A stretch of DNA of 64,000 nucleotides. Source: Juglans regia. Lineage: Eukaryota; Streptophyta; Magnoliopsida; Fagales; Juglandaceae. Below the pieces are notes generated by a model, which saw only the letters and a list, made by a program, of their open reading frames with translations, was not told where the DNA came from and searched no databases. The position numbers and the translations under genes were made by a program. Each line of letters begins with the position of its first letter. The first letter of the stretch is position 1. Below, piece after piece: positions 35,510 to 48,131 of this stretch. Where the stretch lies: positions 1 through 64,000 of the forward strand of contig NW_023354173.1 in the NCBI RefSeq assembly GCF_001411555.2, read 5' to 3'.

Positions 35510-35875
35510 AAATAATTGGGACGTTGAGATGAAATAATAAATTTATAAATAGTAATGAAATAATTTGAGTTAAAATATTTTGTAGAGTTTTAAGAAAGAA
35601 GAGATCAAAACAAGTTTAAAAAATATTATAAAAATAAAATATTATTATAATATAATTTTTATTTTAAAATTTAAAAATGTTGAATTAATGTTTTTCATGT
35701 TTTATTTAGACGTTTTGAAAAGTTATACTGATTAAATGAAAAATATAAAATTTGAAATTAAGTGGTATTAATATTTAAATAGTATTTTAAATATTAAAAT
35801 AAAACGAGATAAGATAAGATAAGATAAGATAAGACGTACGACCATCTTATTATCCAAACAGTACCTTAATAATAC
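35510..35875 (+). repeat. GAGATGAG-type element (family A), long form
   Basis: Starts ATTGGGACGTTGAGATGAAA and ends with a run of GATAA repeats (about 35808-35832) and TATCCAAACAGTACC. The centre is AT-rich. Confidence 0.6.
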
Positions 35876-36329
35876 CGTATTGGCAGAATCCTGAAAGCAC
35901 TAGCTAGCAATGGTTATATTTTAAAAGACTAATAAATGCATGCATGCATCAGTACCTTTAGTTTATAGTTATGCAGGACTCATTAAAACTTATTATCATT
36001 CTAATTGAGCTGCGTCATGAAGTACTTGCAACAGCTAAGTGAATCCGATGGCTGGGATTACAATATCGTACCTGATCTTTACTACCATCAATCTATGGTC
36101 TTAAATATTACCACCAAACCACACTCATATATATAAATATATATATATATTTACAATAATAAATTATATAACTATCATGTAATTATTTTAAAAAAATAAA
36201 TAAAATACCTATACCAAAAAGTATTGGGTAAATCAGAACAAACATCCCTTATGAGACGTCTGCTAAAATCATCAATTTTTAAAATCAAGAGGGAAGAGGA
36301 TAATTGTTCAGAGATACAAAGTACCTTGG

Positions 36330-36520
36330 ATAATGAAATGGACTTATGAAAGACATGCTGATATTTTGGTTCGCTACTGTTGCACAAAATGGTGGGATAG
36401 GTTCGCCTATACCCAGCAGATTATTGAACATGTAATTAGAGACTTCCCTCATACTGCTTCAGATTTACAGGACAGTAAGGAATTCCCACAAATTACATAT
36501 GGTTCTAAATTTTATTTTTT
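36330..36520 (+). pseudogene. Possible endogenous pararetrovirus-like coding scrap
   Basis: About 60 open codons (36333-36510) of ordinary composition stand out in AT-rich DNA. A KWWDRF motif followed by a HVIRDFPH stretch resembles text I associate with endogenous caulimovirus-type (florendovirus/petuvirus-like) polyproteins in plant genomes. The match is from memory and weak. Stops surround it, so nothing functional remains. A different repeat-derived origin is possible. Confidence 0.25.
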
Positions 36521-36629
36521 TTTAAATCGATTATATAATATTTATACACTTTACGATTATATATAGAATTATTATATATAAATACACACATAGATAATTC
36601 AATGAATGGTAACGATAATTTAGAATAGA

Positions 36630-36800
36630 GGATTGTTATATCCATAAATAAATTACATAAAATAATCTCATAAATTGATGTGATTTTATCTGATTTGTTA
36701 GATTTATTTTTTAATAAAAATAATTTTATAATTTGACGAATTATATCAAATTATATTAATTTATATAATTATTTTTATATAATCTCTTTGTGATTAAATT
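36630..36800. mobile_element. MITE family D, copy 1
   Basis: ATAAATAAATTACATAAAAT and CTCATAAATTGATGTGATTT on the left face TCAAATTATATTAATTTATA and ATTTTTATATAATCTCTTTG on the right. TTAGATTTATTTTTTAATAA is in the middle. Confidence 0.6.
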
Positions 36801-36826
36801 ATTTTATTTTAGAATATGTTTTAAAC

Positions 36827-36950
36827 AGGGGAAATGCTATGCATCTGCTCCACACCGGCACACACTTCACATTACATTTTTTTTTTTTACACTCAATAAG
36901 TTAAGTGTGTGCCGGTGTGAGGCAGATGCATATATTTTTCCTTTAAACAG
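36827..36950. mobile_element. Short hairpin MITE, about 120 bp
   Basis: ATGCATCTGCTCCACACCGG continuing CACACACTT is inversely repeated as AAGTGTGTGCCGGTGTGAGG, GCAGATGCAT, with about 35 bp of loop. The arms match over roughly 36 bases with few mismatches, so the copy is young. Confidence 0.75.
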
Positions 36951-37569
36951 ACAAAGAGTGCGTACACTTTTCGGTGCTAGCTCTCTCTTTCGGTACATGC
37001 ATGCAGCAGCACACTAATAATTTTCAACGTTTTTTTTTGTAGGATACTGTGGGTGGATGCATGATAGCAGTGCTACACGATGACGACAAAACAATTAATG
37101 TAATAAATTAATTAAGCTGCTGTCGAATATTTAATACTTCGTAAGGAGAGCATTTAAGAAAGAGTCGTACGTACGTACTTCCGTGTGTGTTTATAATATT
37201 ATTATTATTTTAAAATTTTAAAAAAATTTAAATTATTTTATATAAAAATTTAAAAAAATTATAATAATAAAATAAAATAAGTTATAAAATCACTTCTCAA
37301 TCAAAACCGTCTGAGGAACCGAAAAAAATTGTGTTCAGCTAATTAGCACGTGCATAAAATCAAATTAAGTTGCTGTTGCTAGTACTGAACTAGCTAGCAT
37401 TTTCATAAAAAATAAATAAATAAATAAATAAAAACCAAAAAAACGTATGAAATGGGAGCTGAGGGGAAGGGGAAGAGGAGCCAGCTAGCTAGAATCCCAT
37501 TCATATCTAATTTGGCCAAGCTTTTTGAAAACAAATTATCTGCAATTTAGAGAGAGGGAGATTAGGACA

Positions 37570-37747
37570 CGTTGGGATTCGCAGATCATCTCAACTCATC
37601 TTATTATTATTTATCATTATTCAGTAACTTTAACTCACAAATCTCACTATTATTTACAACTCATTTCATTACTATCTACAATCCATCTCAATTCATCTCA
37701 AGTCATTTCAAATTATTTCAAGTCATATTCGAATCTAAACGTCACCT
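37570..37747 (-). repeat. GAGATGAG-type element (family A, reverse)
   Basis: Reads GGATTCGCAGATCATCTCAA, TTTAACTCACAAATCTCACT and CATATTCGAATCTAAACG. It is close to the copy at 26116-26280. Confidence 0.75.
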
Positions 37748-37756
37748 TAAATCTCT

Positions 37757-37910
37757 TAGATTACGTTTGGATATTAAAGTGATTTTAAATAATCTGTAAA
37801 TAATAATGAGAAATTAATATATAATAATGATTAAAAAGTAGTAAATAGTTTGTAATTAATAGTAAATTGTTTACGAATAATAATGAATACTCCAAACACA
37901 GCCTAAAGAA
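37757..37910 (+). repeat. Family A-related repeat
   Basis: ACGTTTGGATATTAAAGTGA at one end and ACTCCAAACACAGCCT at the other, with AATAATGA and TAGTAAAT blocks inside. Confidence 0.5.
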
Positions 37911-37939
37911 TCGAATTAAGGATATTCTTATTTATTTTA

Positions 37940-38152
37940 GCAAGCTCTTAAACTTTATTTGGATTTAGAGATGAATTTATCTCATCTCATCTTATTATTA
38001 TAATTTTTTCAAAATTTTAATATAATAAACAATTCAATTTTTTTAAATCTTAAAATAATAATAATATTAAAAAATAATATTATAATAATATTTTATTCAA
38101 CTTATTTAAAATTATCTCATCTCATTATATCTAAACCGGTCCTAAGAGTTGA
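37940..38152 (+). repeat. Family A element with AT-rich core
   Basis: TTTGGATTTAGAGATGAATT and TCTCATCTCATCTTATTATT on the left, ATCTCATCTCATTATATCTA and AACCGGTCCTAAG on the right. The core contains TATAATAAACAATTCAA. Confidence 0.7.
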
Positions 38153-38169
38153 GCATTTTAATGAAAAAG

Positions 38170-38352
38170 ACTTGCTGCGTTTGAATGTTGAGTTAAGTTG
38201 AGTTGAAATGATAAAATATTATTTTTTAACATTATTATTATTTTAAAATATTAAAAAGTTAAATTATTTATTATATTTTGTGTTGAGATTTAAAAAAATT
38301 ATAATGATAAATTGAGATGAGTTGATATGAATTTACTTATCAAACGTAACCA
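38170..38352 (+). repeat. Family A element with AT-rich core
   Basis: GCTGCGTTTGAATGTTGAG on the left, ATTGAGATGAGTTGATATGA and TCAAACGTAACC on the right. The core TTATTATATTTTGTGTTGAG is shared with the copy at 39680. Confidence 0.7.
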
Positions 38353-39065
38353 GATATATGACATATATAAATTAATAAACCCAAAAATATATTATTCAGC
38401 ATATATATCTCACATAAATTAAAACATGTTACCAAATCCATTCTTCTCTCTCTCTCAAACTGCTAGCTGTTTTCCCCGTGCAATTCCAAGAGATCGAGTC
38501 TTCGGATAAGTAGATTATAGCAAATGATCACAAATCAAAGCACACCAAACAAAGTTGGAGGAATGATGTCCCCAACATATACAAGAAGACAAAAAGAAGA
38601 GAGAGAGAGAGATTAATTCAAAGCTTGAAGAGTGGAAGCGAAGAAAGGAGGGAGTGTCAGTAGTGATGATGGGCGACCGAATAGGCAGAGAGTGGAGAGC
38701 CGTGAAGATATATGACTTTGTGCGGAGAGGAATTCTACCTATAAATTATTATTTATTTTCATATTTTATATTTATAACTTTTTAAACATAAAATATAGAA
38801 TATTTTTTATAAGATATACAAGTATTTTTTTTATAAGATATGAGATATAAGATAATAAATAATAACTGATAAAAATAATTTTTTTTATGTGAAAGATGAT
38901 AGGTATGTTCATACAGCGGCGTGTCTCCACATGTGCGATGATGTGTAATACATAAAGAAGATTTATGACTTTGTGTGGAATGTGGATGATAATGGTATTG
39001 GATATGGTGTTTATGAGTTAGTCTATATATAATCTTTATTTTGAGACTGTTTATATAAATTTATA

Positions 39066-39340
39066 TTGTTATGTTCTCATCATCTCCACTCTCTCTCACA
39101 TCCCGATCTCTCTCTCATCTCCGCTCTCTCTCTCTCATCTCGCTCTCTCTCATCTCTGCTCTCTCTCCTCTCTATGTTCATCTCGATCTCTCTCTCTTAT
39201 CTCCGCTCTCTCTCTCTCTCCCTCTCTCCTATCTGTTCATCTCGATCTCTCTCATCATCTCTGCTCTTTTGCTCATCTCTCTCTCTCATCTCTACTCTCT
39301 CTCTCTCATTTCTGCTCTCTCTCATCCATCTCTAATTTGA
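39066..39340 (+). repeat. CT-rich low-complexity tract
   Basis: Long run of CTCTCTCTC with interspersed CATCTC words. It yields long open frames in two phases that are Ser/Leu-only and not genes. Confidence 0.9.
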
Positions 39341-39679
39341 AAATTAAGAAATATGTGGTGTAGATTTTGACACATAATATGTACAAAAATGACTACTATA
39401 AATAGTAACTTCTCCCAATAATATTTCATAATTTATGTATAATATAATTTAAGTGACTGTCTAAGTAATTGTGTTTACCCACTACTTAAAATAAATCACA
39501 TCAATATGTACGTTACCGTGCAACTGAAAGTAAAAATATATATAAAATAAAACGTAGCATTCAGCCTCTATCTATATATTTACATCTCTATCGATTTTCA
39601 CTACAGCTGCATCTGTTCTATATTATTTAACCACTCTGGCGGTGGCTTAGTGATTCAAGAGTTTGACAATGGATAAAAG

Positions 39680-39897
39680 GTTATCGTTTGGATAGTGAAT
39701 TGAGATAAAATAAGATGAGATAATTCTAATAAGTTAAATAAAATATTATTAAAATATTATTTTTTAATATTATTATTATTTTAAATTTTTAAAAAGTTGA
39801 ATTGTTTATTATATTTTATATGAAAATTTGATACAGTTGTAATGATAAGATGAAATGAGATGAGTTGATATTACTTTTAATCTAAACGAATCCCGCA
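39680..39897 (+). repeat. Family A element inserted in a possible SINE remnant
   Basis: The ATCGTTTGGATAGTGAATTG to TCTAAACGAATCCC element has the usual AT-rich core. It is flanked by GGCGGTGGCTTAGTGATTCA (39638-39657, A-box-like) and a GC-richer stretch at 39897-40120 that may be the other part of a SINE-like repeat. Confidence 0.55.
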
Positions 39898-40580
39898 ATG
39901 GGAAGCATTAGAATTATTGGTGATTCATTGGCTCATGAACCATTGATGCTCTCATTGGGTTGGGATCAGGTTATGTCTCAAGTCCGACTTGTAGGAAGCG
40001 CATGCAATTCTCACTGTCTAAGCCCCTCCTGTTTGGCACCCCAGCGAGTTTAGGTGCTACTATGGTCACGTCCTATAGAGAAGCCATCTCTAGTCGTCCC
40101 TCCAATTCTTTTTGTGAAGAAAAAAAAAGTTTTATATTATTTATTAAGTACTTAAGATTGTAAATAAAATTTATATGTATCTATTTATTTCGTATTCAAT
40201 ATCTTCAATTTCTATATGATCTTTTCATAAAAGGTATTGATTTGGCATAGGTAGGTTATACACTTGAGACACAACAAAGTTTCGATGCTATAGTAGAAGA
40301 GTAAATAAATGTAGAGGATGAATCAAGTGAGCAACTAAGATTATTGTATTATAGACTCTATAGTTATGTATCTTCATAAGCTTTAATTTTTTTAGTAGGA
40401 TGAATTAATTTGTGTAAAGACATCGTCACGATATGTTTTTGTTTTTATTATTTAAGACAAAAGAAAGTAAAAGGAGGAAAAAGAGTCAAAGATGATAACC
40501 CTATATTAGAGTAGGTCATATCCATAACTACTAGAAGATATTTTATGTTATCATATCAATCCAATTAGTCTTCACTCACA

Positions 40581-40582
<2 letters not shown>

Positions 40583-40615
<33 letters not shown>
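40583..40615. repeat. (AT)n microsatellite
   Basis: Nearly pure TA dinucleotides for about 33 bases. Similar tracts occur at 41828-41852, 46559-46588 and 46833-46858. Confidence 0.9.
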
Positions 40616-40622
<7 letters not shown>

Positions 40623-41569
40623 AATGTGGGGGGTGAAAAACACCTCGGCCAACATGATAATATTTAATTTATAATAAAATATAATTTTAATTTTTTATTA
40701 TAATTCGACGTGGAGGGATAATATTTAGAGAAATTCTATATAAAATTCTTACATTATAGACATTTATTTTATCAATATATGATTTATTATTTTAATAATT
40801 TATTTTAATGTTTAAATATGTGTATATTTAAATAAAATGATAAAATTAATAAATTACATATTAATTAAGTGAATGAATGTGCATAAGTCGTACACGTAAA
40901 TTATTTATTATATTTTATATAATAATTTTAAAGAAATTATAATAATAAAAAAAAACGAAATGAATTCTGAATACGAACGGGCCCTTAATGTCTAGTGTGT
41001 GTGGTACATATACTGGTAGAAGGATAAGTGTGGAACATGATGATGGGGAATTTAAAAGAGAAAAATGGGGAAGGGCAGGCATAGGAAAGAGAGTGGGTGC
41101 GTGGCCATACAAGGAAAAGTGCAATTTGGGTTTGGGTTTGGGTTTGGTAATGGGTACAGTGAAGCGTGAAATGCGGTGAGAGATAGGAGTACGGATGAAG
41201 AATCTGATGCGGACATGACGCGTCCGAAATCAGAGGTGAAACCCAATAATTGCACCCCACGCTGCCCGACATTCATCATTCTGTCGGTTCTGGCCCCACC
41301 TCTCCCACCTTACCACTCCATCAATCCCTTTCACTTCCCTTCAACCTCTTTCACGAGGTTTAACCCTCCCTCCCTCCCTTCATTTATTTTATTTTATTCT
41401 TTTCTCTTTAACATCCCCATCCATCAATTATAAAATAACAGACGTTCTACCATTTTTCTAATTTTTTAAAATTTATTTTACATAAATATTCTCGTTTTAA
41501 AATTTAATTATATAAAATATTATAAAAATAAGATACTATTCATCATCTCATCTTATTGATTTTTAATGA

Positions 41570-41730
41570 AAATATTTATTTTATTTTATTCTATTCATAT
41601 TAAATTAATTAGACTGTTCTACTGATCATCCATACATCATATATTATTTTAAGAAAAAAAATAAAATTAAAATAAATAAAGTGTGTTGTCTATGAAGATG
41701 ATAAATATATGAGTCATATATTAGTGTAGT
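41570..41730. mobile_element. MITE family E, copy 1
   Basis: TAATTAGACTGTTCTACTGATCATC and, in opposite sense, TATGAAGATGATAAATATAT, around a core AAGAAAAAAAATAAAATTAA. It matches the layout of 53170-53350 and 58640-58825. Confidence 0.5.
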
Positions 41731-41826
41731 GTGCATGATTTCCCAATTTTTTTTTTCTAAAAAAATATTAATTTGTTCTTTAATTTGATCGTTTTTGTTA
41801 CAATTACATGACTGGTTAGAAGTGTG

Positions 41827-41857
<31 letters not shown>

Positions 41858-42344
41858 CTCAATCACAGGACATAAATTAATGGTTCTTGGCCGGTTTGAT
41901 GACTAATGAGTTTAATTTAATTTAGAATTAGATCCAAATCTTGTGCTATTTTGCATGATTACCCTGATTTCGCTGTGTAAGAATTTTGAACCTTTTGTTT
42001 TAATTAATTGTTAGTGTTTACATATATTTTTTTTGTTTTGAATAAGTAAAGATAAATATATAAGGCGAGTTTTATAATATTTATAATCATTTGAGTGAAT
42101 TTTGATTATTGAATACACTATAAATCTTAAATGATTTAGTTTATATACTTATCTCTATTTACTTTAGATTATAAAATTCAAACAAAAACTTTATAAGATA
42201 TCAATTCCTTTATTGGAATCTCATGTCGAACTCTTAACTCAAACTATATTAGTCATGCACATTAATACAATCTTTAACAAAGTGCTATATACTACGTTAT
42301 TTTATTTAATGTTATCGCGAGGATGCAATACAATTTACTAATAG

Positions 42345-42487
42345 GTAAGATTTAGATAATGAGATGAGATAATTTTAAATAAAAATTAAAAATTAAATAA
42401 AATATAATTATTATTTTAAAATTTAAAAAAATAATAATAATAAAATGAGATAAAATAAATATTTTTATTATTTAAATATGACCAAAA
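42345..42487 (+). repeat. Family A element, short
   Basis: GATTTAGATAATGAGATGAG on the left and AATGAGATAAAATAAATATT on the right, with the AT-rich core. Confidence 0.6.
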
Positions 42488-43676
42488 GATTAAAAAATTC
42501 AAGCCAAATGATCGATGGTACACAAATTATAATTGTTCTTGTATTGTAGGATGACATTTTCTTCGAGGAAGTTGGAAATTTCTTTGCATGGAGGAAAATT
42601 GCGTACAAGACTATGTAAGTCTATGGCCTAGCTATAAACATCAAATCCCCAAGTACAGTGTGTGCTGCACATAGCCCGCAGAAATAGAAAAACGCAGCAA
42701 GTTCCATCTACCCAAAAAAAGTAAACAAATAAATTTAGAGAGAAAAAAAACACGAAGGACATATGGTCAAGCCACAAAGTGATTTGCAGGTACCAAACAA
42801 AATACAAATGAAACAAAGCTATAGGAACTTCAACCGACAGCTGATTATGGATTCTTCTTCGTTTCTCTGTTTCTCTGTTTCTGTGTCTCTGTTTTTTTTC
42901 CCACTCTCTCTCTTCTTACACAACAAAAAAAGAAAAAAGAAAGAAAGATCAGTACCGTATCTAGTTCAACAGTTGAATTATATATATTTGAGATAAAATA
43001 ATAATATTATTAATTTTTTGTTAAAATTAATTTTTTTTTATATATTTTATAATTAACATTCACTACGTACATTTGATATTAATAATAATACAAATATAAT
43101 AATAAAAAATATAATTTTTTATATATGTTATATTAAAAATATAATAAAATGAAAAAAAATATAATATATTATAATAATAAAATTAATATATATGTGAAAG
43201 TTTGTTGTCTTGTTGAAAGAGAGTAAAATTGAAAAGATTGTGAGAGAATTAGAAGAAAGAAAAATAATAATTAAAATATGTTTTATAGAGTGAATAATAG
43301 TTATATAAATTTAGATAAGTATTATTTATAACTAATTAAATATTTAAATACGTATAAATTAATATATAAAATTTTAGAGTCATATTATATATGACTTTAC
43401 ACGTAGATATGAAAAAAAAAAAAAATTAAAAAGCTCGACTTTATGGTGCATGCATACTTTCTTACCAACCAAACGAAGAAAGAAGGAATTTTACTTATTA
43501 ATAATGGAGCCGCCGCTGATCTGCTAGCTAGCTCTGTATAGCCGACCCAAAACAGAACGCCTTCTGGAGCCGACTGAATTGTCGTGCTTAACAAAACATG
43601 ACTGTAAAAGCTATTCGCTCTCTGGATCATATATGCCTCAGATTCTGTCCCTGTTTGCAGCAGCACCAACGTATAT

Positions 43677-43698
43677 TCTCTCTCTCTCTCTCTCTCTC
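43677..43698 (+). repeat. (CT)n tract in the Dof gene leader
   Basis: Eleven CT units lie 155 bp upstream of the Dof ATG, followed by CCATAAAACC and C-rich sequence. CT-rich leaders are common near plant transcription starts, so this may mark the 5' UTR. Confidence 0.7.
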
Positions 43699-43851
43699 CA
43701 TAAAACCAACCCCCCTCTCCCCCCCACCACCGAAGCCTCAAGGATCAATTAAAACCATCAAACTCTTCCTCATCTTCTTCCTTTTCTTCAACGATCTCAT
43801 AATCTCAAAATCAATTGAAGACAAGAGTAACTCTTAACACTCAGAAAACCG

Positions 43852-44580
43852 ATGCCTTCGGACTCCAGCGAGCACCGCAGGCCAACCAAGCCTACCCACA
43901 ACACTGGAGCCCCACCACCCGAACAAGAGCAGCTTCCGTGCCCGCGCTGCGACTCCACCAACACCAAGTTTTGCTACTACAACAACTACAACTTCTCGCA
44001 GCCCCGTCACTTCTGCAAGTCCTGCCGCCGCTACTGGACTCACGGCGGGACGCTCCGTGACATCCCCGTTGGTGGCGGTTCTCGCAAGAACGCCAAGCGT
44101 TCTCGCACCGCCATCGCCACCAGTGGCGCCGTATCTTCTACCGCTACTTCTCACGTCGACCCTTTGCCGGTCACCCCTGTTCTGGTACCTTTCACGCACA
44201 ATCATGGATCTTCCGTACATTTTGGGGCTGGTATTAACGGCGGTGGGGCAGAGGGGAAGGGAAATGTGAGCGTTTGTGGGAGTTTCACTTCTCTGCTGAA
44301 CACTCAGGGGCCGGGGTTTTTGGCGCTTGGTGGGTTTGGGCTCGGTGTAGGTCCCGGGTTTGAGGAAATGGGATTTGGGCTCAACAGAGGTATGTGGCCT
44401 TTGCCCGGCGTCGGAGATGGTGGTAGTTCGGGCTTTGTAGTCGGTGGTAATGGTGGTGCAACGGGAATGGGGAACACGTGGCAGTTCGAGAGTGGCGAAT
44501 CCGGGTTTGTCGGAGGAGATCATCATTGCTTTTCTTGGCCGGATTTGGCAATCTCAACCCCAGGAAATGGTCTCAAATGA
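43852..44580 (+). CDS. Dof zinc-finger transcription factor (OBP1/Dof3.4-like)
   Basis: Single-exon ORF of 242 residues. The Dof domain at about 28-80 has the CX2CX21CX2C zinc ligands C30, C33, C55 and C58, with [20 protein letters not shown] and a basic NAKRSR end that often serves in nuclear import. Dof proteins bind AAAG cores. The N terminus [14 protein letters not shown] and the position of the domain close to it resemble the Arabidopsis Dof3.4 (OBP1)/Dof5.8 group. The C-terminal half is Gly-rich and has no known domain, ending with [15 protein letters not shown], a kind of motif shared by that group. The ATG is the first in frame after a CT-rich leader. Local GC content is well above that of the neighbouring DNA. 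Subgroup assignment is by memory only. Confidence 0.92.
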   Translation: MPSDSSEHRRPTKPTHNTGAPPPEQEQLPCPRCDSTNTKFCYYNNYNFSQPRHFCKSCRRYWTHGGTLRDIPVGGGSRKNAKRSRTAIATSGAVSSTATSHVDPLPVTPVLVPFTHNHGSSVHFGAGINGGGAEGKGNVSVCGSFTSLLNTQGPGFLALGGFGLGVGPGFEEMGFGLNRGMWPLPGVGDGGSSGFVVGGNGGATGMGNTWQFESGESGFVGGDHHCFSWPDLAISTPGNGLK

Positions 44581-45591
44581 ACTCCTCTTTGTCAATTTTT
44601 TGTTCTTGTTTTCTATGCATGGAAACTGTTGTTTAGGGTTTTGCTCGTTAGTGTTGAGAGAGTAAACTGTGGCATGAAACTTAGACAAAAAATGAATTAG
44701 ACTACTCTTTTTTTTTTTATTTTTACCATGCTCATGTGTATTCTTTTTACTTTTTTTCAAGCTAGTGACTATGCCTGCATGTAATTCTGATAGTTGCTGA
44801 TGTGCCATATAGCTATTAGTTTCTTCAATTTAGCACACTACTCTTGATATTCGAGCTTTCCACCTTAAAAACTCTCACATTCTTCACGAAAATCTTTAAG
44901 AACCAGCACTGCAAAAATTATGGCAAAGATTACTTCCTATATGTGGATATATAGATCTGTTTTGATCCAATTGATCATTTGAGTTACCAATCAACTGGGA
45001 ATGTTTTCTTGGGGTGTGAAATTTAAAGCTGAGAGCTTTTTCGATTGTCAAAGGTATATACGATATGGTGTATAGTCCCCCCGTTTTGTTCTCGTTGTGA
45101 ATGACAGACAAGATGCAGTTTCAAGTAGTAGTCTACATGCACATCCAAAAACATTCAAAAAATTTGACTTTTTGACCCAAGTACTCCGGCTTTGTGCTTT
45201 ACAGCTGATCTCGATTCCAAATTTTCTGTGTCTCTTCGAGTTGAGTCTTCTAATTAATTACTGTGACACACCAAAAAAAAAAAAAAAAAAAAAGAATCTC
45301 AATTGATTAAACGGCCTTCATTTGCTTTCCACTTGGGGTCCAACCCTACATATATTAATTATTCAACCCACGTAATCCCTTCTGAAGTACTCGTTCTGCA
45401 GCCAAGGAGCCAAACCCTCCCCCCCAACTGCCATGCAAAACCTTCGAAAATATGCATTAAATGTTGTCCATGCATTAATTTGCTTTCAAAGCCTTGTTTT
45501 AGGTTTAGAGAAATTCTATTTGCAGTTTTGAGTGAGAGATTATATGTGCAGTCTTATTGATGACTGGGAGTATGTAAAAAGAGAAAAAATA

Positions 45592-45808
45592 TCATTTTAA
45601 AAAATTTTTTTTATACACCATACTATCATACTATCATCTCATTTTCATCCCATTAAGTATGATGTGATACATTTATCACAATTAAATGATCATTTATTGC
45701 ATGTTTCTTTATCATCTAATGGTAATGAATGTGTCACATACTGCTTAATTATATGATCAAAATAAGATGAGAGTAGTGTATAGCATTACTATTTTAAAAA
45801 AGATATAT
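45592..45808. mobile_element. MITE-like inverted repeat, about 215 bp
   Basis: AATATCATTTTAAAAAATTT, then ATACACCATACTATCATACT and ATCATCTCATTTT, are inversely matched by AAAATAAGATGAGAGTAGTG, TATAGCATTACTATTTTAAA. The centre holds ATGATCATTTATTGC. Confidence 0.65.
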
Positions 45809-46555
45809 TGTGATTTTAATTTTTTTTTAAACATAACCGTATGAGCAGCGGGGACGAGAACTATATGTAGACTAACTCGATCTTCATATGATTTTAAAGA
45901 TATAATATTATGGTTATCAGTCAAATGACAGTACAAGAATAGTAAGAAAAATATTAAAGACATTAGAATCTTAGATTAGAAATTTGCTATGAAAAATGTT
46001 TAAACCAAATTGATGGTATCACGTTATTGATATATATATATATATAATAAATATTTTTTTTATATTTTAATTTTAGTTTTTTTTACTTCTGACAACATAA
46101 GTATGTAAAACTAACTATATATTACATATATCCATGTATTTAAAAATTACCTCTGGTATTGAGAAATGCTCATTAATAATTCACAAGAGATCTTCCCACT
46201 TTTTTTGAATTTTATAGAGTTTTTTCAAAAATTTTGAAAGTATACGTTATTCTCTCATGTGTTTTGTGGGGCCTATTCGAGTCTTTGTCTTTCTTAAATC
46301 ATGTCCAAACTAGTTAACCGCTAAAAATGATATATGTTGCATCAATCAAGATATTTTTATTTTGTAAATTGGTTTTGTCAATCACATAAGTTCTAATTTT
46401 GTAAGCCACGAGTGGATAAAATGCATGTCACATTTTCTTAACTGGTCATTTGATAATTTGTAGATACATATTTTTAGTTTGTTTGTGGTTATTTATGCTG
46501 AATGTGCATAAGACATAGAAAATAAAAAGATTACGCTAATTCGCATTTAACGAGG

Positions 46556-46590
<35 letters not shown>

Positions 46591-46827
46591 AGTATCACTA
46601 AGACAATGTTATATACTATATTTTCATCTTCTTGTTATCTATTTTGAGGCAGCATTATCCATCAATACGTGAATTTGTTCTTTTAAAAATAAGTATTGAC
46701 CCAATATTTAATAAATAATATCGCATAAACGTAATTTAATTAACAAAAGTAAAAATTGAGTTTTGTATATATAAACATAATTCATGTTGGAAATTAAACA
46801 TTCCAAACATAGCTACCATTATTTTCC

Positions 46828-46861
<34 letters not shown>

Positions 46862-46919
46862 TAAAGCTATTTTAAAAACTTCAGGAAATAAAACTTTGTT
46901 AATTTAAAGTTATACTCTT

Positions 46920-47190
46920 GATGTTAATATTCAGGTTCCAAAAATGATTCAGTGGAAATATATTACTTTCCCTGAGGAATGGACTTTGGAACATGTAGTT
47001 CCTCTTGCCAAAATTATTTCTGATGAACTTAATCTTGATTATATTCAGCAATGTTTGAACGGTACTATTAAAATTAGTTTTGATCAACTTTTGGTTAACA
47101 ACGAAATGATAAATTCTTTTGCTAGAATCAATATATATATATATCTTTACTATTATATAAGTGGCTATCAAACGGCCACTAATTAACAGA
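46920..47190 (+). pseudogene. Possible pararetrovirus-like coding scrap
   Basis: An 80-codon ORF (46944-47186) opens with a compact segment containing ITFPEEWTLEHVVP and a further 45 ordinary residues, then runs into an AT microsatellite. The opening resembles N-terminal text I associate with plant endogenous caulimovirus-type proteins. An AG acceptor-like site precedes it. It is short, unsupported by neighbours and certainly not functional. Confidence 0.25.
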
Positions 47191-48131
47191 AATTCTTGTT
47201 TTCCGTTAACTTTCTGTTAAATCAACGTTAAGTCACTACTGTAGCTTTGGGAACAGTTGTTTTCTTATCCTCAGTTTTCACTTTTTCACATCTTTATCAG
47301 TTGAGTATTAAAATATTTTGAGTTTATTATGTTTGTCCTTTATGTTTTGCCGGTTGTGTCAGTCCACCTGCTTTTTCTTTGTATGTTTTTCTCTTTTGTA
47401 GGTTTATTATTTTTATCCTTTATATTTTACCGATTGTGTTAGTATACTATTTTTATGTTTTTTTCTGTATATGCTTTTTCTCTTCTGCAGATCGTATGAT
47501 TCCAAAGTTTTAATTTCGTTGAATGTGATGTTATTGGGGGTTATTGGGTTTCTGATGCTTGCAGTTGGTATACTTTTGTGTTAGTACATATTTTTTTTTA
47601 TTTGTATGCTTTTTCTCTTTTGCAGGTTGTATCAGTGCATACGAATACGAGGTGTCTTTGGTCTTTTGGTTCAGCTGTGTCAGGTGTCTGTAGCTTTACC
47701 TTTTTTTACTTTTTTGTTGTTCTCTTTCCTCTTCCTTTTCTGTCTCTTATTCTCTCCGAAGTAATCTTTTTCTCTCTTCTTTTTCTTCTTCTTCTCTCTG
47801 TCTCTCCCTTGTCTGCATCTTCTTTTCATCTTCATCTATGCGTTCTCTCTCAATTCAGACCCTCTCTCTTTTTTCTCTCTTCGCCTTGCGCCACTAGTCG
47901 TCGTTAGCAGCTGCAGACCAGGCCGGACAACAGCCCTCCTTCAAGCAGCATCAGCTCTCTCTTGATCTCTCCTACGTTTCCCACTCGCAGATGCTGGAGG
48001 AACATTCTTCAGGTTTTCGTCAAACATGGCAAACAAGTAAGTTTATATTGCTTGTCCAGGCCTATTTGGAGTCCCACCCTTCACATGATTAATCAAATTC
48101 TTGTAGAAAGTGCTTGCATTTTCTACGCTTG

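Larger units (their letters stand above)
29594..43851. other. Gene-poor 14-kb region between GDSL and Dof genes
   Basis: I find no intact gene. The region is AT-rich and built from MITEs, simple repeats and unclassified repeats, the clear ones listed separately. Stretches such as 30130-31100 (GC-richer, many CCACCC/GGGTGG words), 32180-32560 and 33540-33960 have higher complexity but no recognisable coding motif. The last 350 bp before 43852 are probably the leader and promoter of the Dof gene. Confidence 0.5.

Noticed and set aside
39066..39340. Two 89-codon ORFs
   Set aside because: Pure low-complexity CTCTCT translation.
43834..44526. 230-codon ORF antisense to the Dof gene
   Set aside because: Shadow of the GC-rich Dof coding sequence; no motif, while the sense strand has a perfect Dof domain.
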